From: an uncultured Georgenia sp. | GTDB lineage: Bacteria > Actinomycetota > Actinomycetes > Actinomycetales > Actinomycetaceae | Direction: 5' to 3' | DNA length: 11,401 nucleotides | Assembly (NCBI RefSeq): GCF_937958535.1 | Contig: NZ_CALGNQ010000057.1 | Span: 1 to 11,401 of the forward strand | Shown here: positions 7,056 through 11,401 of the stretch, piece after piece | How positions within the stretch are numbered: position 1 is the first letter of the stretch | How the letters are laid out: the number at the start of each line of letters is the position of its first letter | The notes under the pieces: generated by a model | The model's database searches: none | What the model was told of the DNA's origin: nothing | What the model saw: only the letters and a program-made list of their open reading frames with translations | Translations under genes and position numbers: made by a program

Positions 7056-8239
7056 CGGGTGGGCTCCTTCACTTTGGGGGCGGTGGCCGCCAGCGCCTCG
7101 GCCGCCAGCTGCCCGCAGGCGCCGTCGATGTCGCTGCCGCGGGTGTCGCGCACGGTCGTCGGGATGCCGGCGCGGCGCAGCGTCCGCACGAAGGTCTCCT
7201 CGACGGCGGGGTCGGAGGCGGTCCACCGGGAGCCGGGCGTGGGGTTGAGCGGGATGGGGTTGACGTGGACCCAGCCCCGCCCGCGGGAGAGCAGCTCGTC
7301 GGCGAGGAGCTGGGCGCGCCACTCGTGGTCGTTGATGTCGCGGATGAGGGCGTACTCGATGCTCACCCGTCGTCCGGTGGCGTCGAAGTAGCGGCGGGCG
7401 GCGTCGAGCAGCTCACCGACCTTCCACCGGGAGTTGATCGGGATGAGGTCGTCGCGCAGGCCGTCGTCGGGGGCGTGCAGGGAGACCGCGAGGGTGACCG
7501 GCAGCCCCTCCCGGGAGAGCTTGTCGATCGCCGGGACCAGCCCGACGGTGGAGACGGTCACGTTGCGGGCGGAGAGCCCGAAGCCGGCCGGGCTGGGCTC
7601 GACCATCCGACGCACCGCGTCGACGACGGCGCGGTAGTTGGCCAGCGGCTCACCCATCCCCATGAAGACGACGTTGGTCAGCCGGGTGGGCCCGCCGGCG
7701 AGCAACCCGTCGCGGCAGGCCGCGGCCGCCAGGCGCACCTGCTCGACGATCTCGGCGGTGGACAGGTTGCGGGTCAGGCCCTGCTGTCCGGTGGCGCAGA
7801 ACGGGCAGGCCATGCCGCAGCCCGCCTGGGAGGAGACGCACAGGGTGGCGCGCTCGCTGTAGCGCATGAGCACCGACTCGACCTTGGCGCCGTCGAACAG
7901 GCTCCACAGGGTCTTGCGGGTGGCGCCGGCGTCCGCCTGGAGGGTGTGCACCTCGGTGAGCAGCTCCGGCAGGAGCTCCTCCACCAGCCGGCCGCGGTCC
8001 CGGGCGGGCAGGTCGCTCATGGCGGCGTCGTCGCGGGTGAGGTGGGTGAAGTAGTGCCGCGAGAGCTGGTCGGCGCGGTAGCCCGGCAGGGACCGGTCCC
8101 GCAGCACCTGGGCCCGGTCCTCCCGGCTGAGGTCGGCCAGGTGGCGGGGTGGCTTGCCGCGGCGGCGGGCGGTGAAGGTCAGCCGGGGACGGTCACCGGC
8201 GGCGCCGGGCGTCGGGGGCAGGGAGGCGGTCGTCGACAT
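7052..8239 (-). CDS. rlmN: Dual-specificity 23S rRNA/tRNA adenine-C2 methyltransferase RlmN
   Basis: This radical-SAM enzyme methylates C2 of A2503 in 23S rRNA and A37 in certain tRNAs. The 395-residue protein carries the cluster motif C141-GMA-C145-PF-C148, followed by ATGQQG. The SAM-binding GEPL-type segment is seen in VFMGMGEPLANY (191-202). C375 in GACGQL matches the methyl-carrying Cys355 of E. coli, and C134 (ATLCVSSQAG) matches Cys118. An actinobacterial signature RPRLTFTARRRGKPPRHL near 17-34 supports the ATG at 8239. The only upstream purine tract (GGAAG) is 13 nt away, which is long. The last codons (...KVKEPTR) carry AAGGAG, the ribosome site of the next gene, and the stop forms an ATGA overlap with it. 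Cfr is an alternative in the superfamily but lacks the N-terminal region seen here. Confidence 0.96.
   Translation of the reverse strand: MSTTASLPPTPGAAGDRPRLTFTARRRGKPPRHLADLSREDRAQVLRDRSLPGYRADQLSRHYFTHLTRDDAAMSDLPARDRGRLVEELLPELLTEVHTLQADAGATRKTLWSLFDGAKVESVLMRYSERATLCVSSQAGCGMACPFCATGQQGLTRNLSTAEIVEQVRLAAAACRDGLLAGGPTRLTNVVFMGMGEPLANYRAVVDAVRRMVEPSPAGFGLSARNVTVSTVGLVPAIDKLSREGLPVTLAVSLHAPDDGLRDDLIPINSRWKVGELLDAARRYFDATGRRVSIEYALIRDINDHEWRAQLLADELLSRGRGWVHVNPIPLNPTPGSRWTASDPAVEETFVRTLRRAGIPTTVRDTRGSDIDGACGQLAAEALAATAPKVKEPTR
7064..7069 (-). promoter_or_regulatory. Ribosome binding site of the DivIVA-repeat gene, inside rlmN
   Basis: AAGGAG lies 8 nt before the ATG at 7055 and is made by the AAG-GAG (Lys-Glu) codons near the rlmN terminus. 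It is the strongest site in the rlmN-dxr-rseP chain and decides the start of the DivIVA-repeat gene in favour of the ATGA overlap. Confidence 0.8.
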
Positions 8240-8285
8240 GGCGGGGCCGATTCTTCCAGATGTTCGTGACGGTCAGCTGACGAAC
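8240..8285 (-). repeat. Small inverted repeat across the cdsA stop and the cdsA-rlmN gap
   Basis: The arms GTTCGT (8262-8267) and ACGAAC (8280-8285) form a 6-bp stem around a 12-nt loop, and a perfect 10-bp palindrome GTCAGCTGAC (8272-8281) overlaps the second arm and the cdsA stop codon. The rest of the 33-nt gap holds no promoter-like hexamer and no T-run. It could be a weak stem-loop that tunes read-through into rlmN, or chance. Confidence 0.25.
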
Positions 8286-9184
8286 GTCGTCAGCAGGAGG
8301 TAGCCGGCCGGGGCGGTCATCAGCATGGAGTCGATGCGGTCGAGGATGCCGCCGTGCCCCGGCAGCAGGGTGCCCATGTCCTTCAGCCCGAGGTCACGCT
8401 TGAGCAGCGACTCGGCCAGGTCGCCGACCGTCGCGGTGACGACGGCGCCGGCCCCGAAGAGGAGCCCGACCCACCACGGCGCGTCCAGCGCGAGCACCGC
8501 CAGGCCGACCCCGACGCCGGCGGCGAGGACGAGGGAGCCGGCCGCCCCCTCCCACGACTTCTTCGGGCTGATCGACGGCGCCATCGGGTGTTTGCCGAAG
8601 AGCACCCCGGCGACGTAGCCGCCGGTGTCGTTCGCCACGGCCCCGAGCAGCAGTGTGAGCACGAGCCACGGGCCCCGCTCCTCGGCGAGGAGGAGCACGG
8701 CGAAGGCGGCGAGGAAGGAGACGTAGGCCGCGGCGAGCACCCCGGCGGCGGCGTCCCGGACCGCCTCCGGCCCCCCGCCGTCGACCACCCGCCACACGAG
8801 CACCCCGCCGGCGGTGAGGAAGAACGCCACGAGCGTCGCGCTCGGCCCGGCCGTGTACGCCGAGACGAGCATCCCGGCGTTGCCCACCCACAGCGGCAGC
8901 AGCGGGATGGTGATGCCGCGCGTGCCCACCGCCCGCCCGAACTCCCACAGCGCGCCGGAGGTGGCGAGCAGGGCGAGCACGACGAAGGCCTCCTCGCGCA
9001 GGAAGAGGCTGAGCAGGACGAGCGCGAGCAGCCCCAGACCGACGCCGATGGCGGCGGGCAGGTTGCGGCCCGCCCGGCCGCCGGGCTTGGGGGGCGCCGG
9101 CGTGACGAGCGAGCGCCGGGCGCCCTCCTGGATCTGGCGGATCTGCCGACGCGTGAGCGGTGGGTCGCCGCCGGTGGTGCTCAC
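8273..9184 (-). CDS. cdsA: Phosphatidate cytidylyltransferase (CDP-diglyceride synthase)
   Basis: CdsA makes CDP-diacylglycerol from phosphatidate and CTP at the cytoplasmic membrane, the branch point for phosphatidylinositol, phosphatidylglycerol and cardiolipin. The 303-residue protein has a basic cytoplasmic N-terminal tail (about 1-42) and then roughly eight hydrophobic segments. The family signature is complete near the C-terminus: SLLKRDLGLKD (259-269 region), PGHGG (275-279) and DRIDS (282-286). SPKKSWEG (206-213) and the acidic site in ANDTGGY (D186) also match the family. The GTG at 9184 lies 7 nt after frr, with GAGG about 12 nt upstream inside the end of frr. In many bacteria uppS sits between frr and cdsA; here it does not. 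Confidence 0.95.
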   Translation of the reverse strand: MSTTGGDPPLTRRQIRQIQEGARRSLVTPAPPKPGGRAGRNLPAAIGVGLGLLALVLLSLFLREEAFVVLALLATSGALWEFGRAVGTRGITIPLLPLWVGNAGMLVSAYTAGPSATLVAFFLTAGGVLVWRVVDGGGPEAVRDAAAGVLAAAYVSFLAAFAVLLLAEERGPWLVLTLLLGAVANDTGGYVAGVLFGKHPMAPSISPKKSWEGAAGSLVLAAGVGVGLAVLALDAPWWVGLLFGAGAVVTATVGDLAESLLKRDLGLKDMGTLLPGHGGILDRIDSMLMTAPAGYLLLTTFVS

Positions 9185-9191
9185 GGGCCGG

Positions 9192-9749
9192 TCAGACCTC
9201 GAGCAGCTCTCGCTCCTTGCCGGCGAGGAGGTCGTCGACGGTGTCGACGCGCTTCTTCGTCAGGCTCTCGAGCTCCTTCTCGGCGCGCTCGACCTCGTCC
9301 TCGCCGACCTCGCCGTCCTTCTTCAGGCGGTCGAGCTCGTCCTTGGCCTTGCGCCGGATGCTGCGGATGGAGATCCGGGCGTCCTCGGCCTTGGCCTTGG
9401 CGAGCCGGACGTAGTCACGGCGCCGCTCCTCGGTGAGGGCGGGCAGGACGACGCGGATGACGTTGCCGTCGTCGGCCGGGTTGACGCCGAGGTCGGACTC
9501 GCGCAGCGCCTTCATGATCGCCTGGGTGGCACCGCGGTCGTAGGGCTGGATGAGCACCGTGCGGGCCTCGGGGATGGTGAGCGAGCCGAGCTGCTGCAGC
9601 GGGGTCGGGGCACCGTAGTAGTCCACGAGGATCTTGTTGAACATCCCCGCGTTGGCACGGCCGGTGCGGATGTTGCTGAACTCCTCACCGGCGACCTCGA
9701 CCGCCTTGTCCATCTTGTCCTCGGCCTCGAGGAGGATCTCGTCGATCAC
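9192..9749 (-). CDS. frr: Ribosome recycling factor
   Basis: RRF, with EF-G, splits the post-termination ribosome so that subunits can be reused. The 185-residue length is exactly the usual one. Domain I forms a three-helix bundle, with helix 1 carrying FSNIRTGRA (24-32) and the two long C-terminal helices at about 107-185; R132 in RSIRRKA matches the functionally important E. coli Arg132. The small beta-rich domain II covers about 31-104 (DYYGAPTPLQQLGSL, then NPADDGNVIRV). The start is GTG at 9749, which overlaps the pyrH stop as GTGA, with AAGGAG (9760-9755) 5 nt upstream supplied by the last pyrH codons. Translational coupling to pyrH is likely. Confidence 0.97.
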   Translation of the reverse strand: MIDEILLEAEDKMDKAVEVAGEEFSNIRTGRANAGMFNKILVDYYGAPTPLQQLGSLTIPEARTVLIQPYDRGATQAIMKALRESDLGVNPADDGNVIRVVLPALTEERRRDYVRLAKAKAEDARISIRSIRRKAKDELDRLKKDGEVGEDEVERAEKELESLTKKRVDTVDDLLAGKERELLEV

Positions 9750-10570
9750 CGTTGCTCCTTCGTGTCGTCCCCGGCAGCCGTTGTGGTGCCGTCGGTGGTG
9801 CCGTCGTTGTCGGCCGCCGGGGCGTCGCCGCCGCCAACCGTCACCAGTGTCCCGATCTTCTCACCCAGCAGCGCCCGCGTGACGTTGCCTGGCTCGTTCA
9901 TGCCGAACACGCGCATCGTCAGGCCGTTGTCCATGCACAGGGAGAAGGCCGCCGCGTCGACGACCCGCAGCCCCTGGCGCAGCGCGTCGCGGTAGGTCAC
10001 GTGCTCGAGCTTGGTCGCCGAGGCGTCCACGGCCGGGTCGGCGGTGTAGACGCCGTCCACACCGTTCTTCCCGACGAGGACCTCCTCGCAGTGCGTCTCC
10101 AGGGCGCGCTGCGCGGCGACGGTGTCGGTGGAGAAGAACGGCATCCCTGCGCCGGCGCCGAAGATCACCACGCGGCCCTTCTCCAGGTGCCGCACGGCGC
10201 GCAGCGGGATGTAGGGCTCGGCGACCTGCCCCATGGTGATCGCCGTCTGGACGCGGGTGCGGACCCCGGCCTGCTCGAGGAAGTCCTGCAGCGCCAGGGC
10301 GTTCATCACGGTGCCGAGCATGCCCATGTAGTCGGCGCGGGAGCGGTCCAGCCCCCGCTGGGAGAGCTCGGCGCCGCGGAAGAAGTTCCCGCCGCCGACG
10401 ACGATGGCGATCTGCACCCCGGCGCGGTTCGCCTCGGCGATCTCCCGGGCGACCGCGGACACGACGTCCGGGTCCAGACCGATCGACCCCCCGCCGAACA
10501 CCTCACCGGAGAGCTTGAGCAGCACCCGGCGCGGCGGGGCGGCGGTGGACGTGTCGGACGGGACGTTCAT
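9746..10570 (-). CDS. pyrH: Uridylate (UMP) kinase
   Basis: PyrH phosphorylates UMP to UDP in pyrimidine nucleotide synthesis; the bacterial enzyme is a hexamer of the amino-acid-kinase fold and is unrelated to eukaryotic UMP/CMP kinase. In 274 residues it shows KLSGE (19-23), the glycine loop GGGNFFRG (59-66), the UMP-site region YMGMLGTVMNAL (81-92), GAGAGMPFFSTDT (138-150) and KNGVDGVYTADP (168-179). The family core ends near KIGTLVT (238-244). A further 30 residues form a Gly/Thr/Asp-rich, probably disordered tail unlike the rest of the enzyme. It contains a DGTT-DGTT repeat and ends in TKEQR, whose codons hold the frr ribosome site. The ATG at 10570 has GGAGG 5 nt upstream. Confidence 0.97.
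   Translation of the reverse strand: MNVPSDTSTAAPPRRVLLKLSGEVFGGGSIGLDPDVVSAVAREIAEANRAGVQIAIVVGGGNFFRGAELSQRGLDRSRADYMGMLGTVMNALALQDFLEQAGVRTRVQTAITMGQVAEPYIPLRAVRHLEKGRVVIFGAGAGMPFFSTDTVAAQRALETHCEEVLVGKNGVDGVYTADPAVDASATKLEHVTYRDALRQGLRVVDAAAFSLCMDNGLTMRVFGMNEPGNVTRALLGEKIGTLVTVGGGDAPAADNDGTTDGTTTAAGDDTKEQR
9755..9760 (-). promoter_or_regulatory. Ribosome binding site of frr, inside pyrH
   Basis: AAGGAG, encoded by the Lys-Glu codons near the pyrH C-terminus, lies 5 nt before the frr GTG at 9749. It supports the GTGA-overlap start over any internal frr start. Confidence 0.8.
9783..9806 (-). repeat. Perfect 12-bp tandem duplication in the pyrH tail
   Basis: Two adjacent identical 12-mers (plus strand GTGGTGCCGTCG at 9783-9794 and 9795-9806) encode DGTT-DGTT in the low-complexity C-terminal tail of UMP kinase. 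This looks like replication slippage in a segment under little structural constraint. Confidence 0.85.
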
Positions 10571-10575
10571 GCAGA

Positions 10576-10580
10576 CCTCC
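10576..10580 (-). promoter_or_regulatory. Ribosome binding site of pyrH
   Basis: GGAGG lies 5 nt before the pyrH ATG at 10570 in the 70-nt tsf-pyrH gap. A TACCAT hexamer (10592-10587) just upstream fits TANNNT and could be a -10 element. Its -35 region would fall inside the large hairpin and matches consensus poorly. Confidence 0.75.
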
Positions 10581-10596
10581 GAGGTGATGGTACGCG

Positions 10597-10630
10597 GGTG
10601 GCCCCGGCCCGGGTACGGGCCGGGGCCACC
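10597..10630 (-). terminator. Strong GC hairpin after tsf, possible U-less terminator or attenuator
   Basis: Arms 10597-10611 and 10616-10630 are perfect reverse complements (15 bp, almost all G-C) around the 4-nt loop GGTA. The hairpin begins 10 nt after the tsf stop, the usual place for a terminator, yet the RNA that follows (CGCGUACCAUCACC) has no U-tract. U-less intrinsic terminators have been proposed in actinobacteria, but it could also be a partial attenuator or an RNA-stability or processing element. The pyrH start is only 26 nt beyond the hairpin base, so full termination would require a pyrH promoter overlapping the stem. Confidence 0.55.
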
Positions 10631-10640
10631 GGACAGCTGG

Positions 10641-11401
10641 TCAGGCGCCGACGCGGAACCGGACGAAGCCGGTCACCGTGCCGCCCGCGCCCTCGACGAC
10701 CTTGCCGACCGTGGTCTTCGGGTCACGGGCGTAGGCCTGCTCGAGGAGGACGTTCTCCTTGTAGAAGCCGTTCATCCGGCCCTCGACGATCTTCGGCAGC
10801 GCGGCCTCCGGCTTGCCCTCGTTGCGGGAGGTCTCCTCGGCGATGCGCCGCTCGTTGGCGACGACGTCCTGGGGGACGTCGTCCCGGGTGAGGTACTGCG
10901 GGCTGAAGGCCGCGATGTGCATCGCGACGTCCTTGGCCACCTCGGCGCCGGCCGCGTCGGTGGCGACGAGCACGCCGACCTGCGGGGGCAGGTCCTTGGC
11001 GGTGCGGTGCAGGTAGCTCGTCACCTTCTCCCCGGACAGGCGGGCGACGCGTCGCACGACGAGCTTCTCGCCCAGCGTGGCGGCGTGCTCGTCGACGAGG
11101 GCGCCGACGGTGGTGTCACCGGTCGGGGCGGCGAGCAGGGCCTCGACGTCCTCGGCACCGGAGGCGACGGCCGCGGCGAGCACCTTCTCCGCCAGGGTGA
11201 TGAACACCTGGTTCTTCGCCACGAAGTCGGTCTCGGAGTTGAGCTCGACCATGACCCCGGTCTCGCGGTCGCCGTCCTGGACGATCTCGACGGCGACGAG
11301 GCCGTCGGAGGCCGAGCGTCCCTCGCGCTTGGCGACGCCCTTGAGGCCCTTGACGCGGATGATCTCCAGCGCCTTCTGCTGGTCGCCGTCGGCCTCGTCG
11401 A
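10641..11401 (-). CDS. tsf: Elongation factor Ts, missing its N-terminus (runs off the right edge)
   Basis: EF-Ts is the guanine-nucleotide exchange factor that recycles EF-Tu-GDP. The visible 252 codons begin inside the N-terminal domain (DEADGDQQKALEIIRVKG) and run to the natural stop at 10641. The core entry NSETDFVAKN, whose TDFV helix inserts into the EF-Tu magnesium/nucleotide site, is intact at visible residues 53-62. The C-terminal part (NEGKPEAALPKIVEGRMNGFYKE near visible 171-193) is typical of the short actinobacterial form. Roughly 25-30 N-terminal residues, including the RTGAG segment, are missing because the window ends. An ATG at 11252 inside VMVELNSETD is not the start, since the conserved frame continues upstream of it. 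The upstream partner is expected to be rpsB, which is outside the window. Confidence 0.96.
   Translation of the reverse strand, partial: DEADGDQQKALEIIRVKGLKGVAKREGRSASDGLVAVEIVQDGDRETGVMVELNSETDFVAKNQVFITLAEKVLAAAVASGAEDVEALLAAPTGDTTVGALVDEHAATLGEKLVVRRVARLSGEKVTSYLHRTAKDLPPQVGVLVATDAAGAEVAKDVAMHIAAFSPQYLTRDDVPQDVVANERRIAEETSRNEGKPEAALPKIVEGRMNGFYKENVLLEQAYARDPKTTVGKVVEGAGGTVTGFVRFRVGA

Noticed and set aside
7056..7322. N-terminal extension of the DivIVA-repeat gene into rlmN
   Set aside because: Arg/Ala/Pro-rich shadow of rlmN; a strong AAGGAG and ATGA overlap fix the start at 7055.
1..11401. CRISPR arrays, insertion sequences, phage genes, tRNAs, rRNAs, riboswitches, or a novel defence or biosynthetic system
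   Set aside because: The window is almost completely covered by identifiable housekeeping genes in a conserved order; no spaced repeats, transposase motifs, terminal inverted repeats or structured RNA regions were seen.

Overview
The window looks like chromosomal core DNA from a very GC-rich actinobacterium. The gene order tsf-pyrH-frr-cdsA-rlmN-x-dxr-rseP-ispG-GNAT-proS, the GTG starts, the codon bias and the protein flavour (an IspG colinear with the mycobacterial one, an Rv2867c-type acetyltransferase after ispG) all fit. The dense ATGA overlaps suggest a Micrococcales-like organism, but that genus-level guess is weak. I see no insertion sequence, phage gene, CRISPR array, tRNA or rRNA, and no sign of horizontal transfer.

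Every gene is on the minus strand, so the transcript reads from the right edge to the left. (1) The 3' part of tsf (EF-Ts) enters from the right edge and ends 10 nt before a perfect 15-bp GC hairpin. (2) pyrH and frr follow, overlapping by GTGA, then cdsA 7 nt later. (3) After a 33-nt gap comes a four-gene chain, rlmN, a small DivIVA-repeat protein, dxr and rseP, in which every junction is an ATGA overlap. (4) ispG and a two-domain GNAT acetyltransferase follow after short gaps. (5) proS comes after a 58-nt gap that carries a good candidate leaderless promoter. (6) At the left edge the first 26 codons of a lipoprotein gene begin 8 nt after the proS stop.

Functionally the cluster mixes translation (EF-Ts, RRF, ProRS, the 23S rRNA/tRNA methylase RlmN), nucleotide supply (UMP kinase), phospholipid synthesis (CdsA), isoprenoid precursor synthesis by the MEP route (Dxr, IspG) and regulated intramembrane proteolysis (RseP/Rip1-like). 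This is the actinobacterial version of the widespread rpsB-tsf-pyrH-frr-(uppS)-cdsA-dxr-rseP neighbourhood. Here uppS is absent, while rlmN and a DivIVA-repeat gene sit between cdsA and dxr.

I found no exotic new system. The least understood items are the 184-residue protein with four DivIVA-type motifs locked into the rlmN-dxr-rseP chain, the U-less hairpin between tsf and pyrH, the candidate leaderless start of proS, the lipoprotein at the left edge, and the substrate-unknown acetyltransferase. Apart from the last codons of each gene there is almost no non-coding DNA; the longest gaps are 58, 70, 39 and 33 nt, and each is described below.
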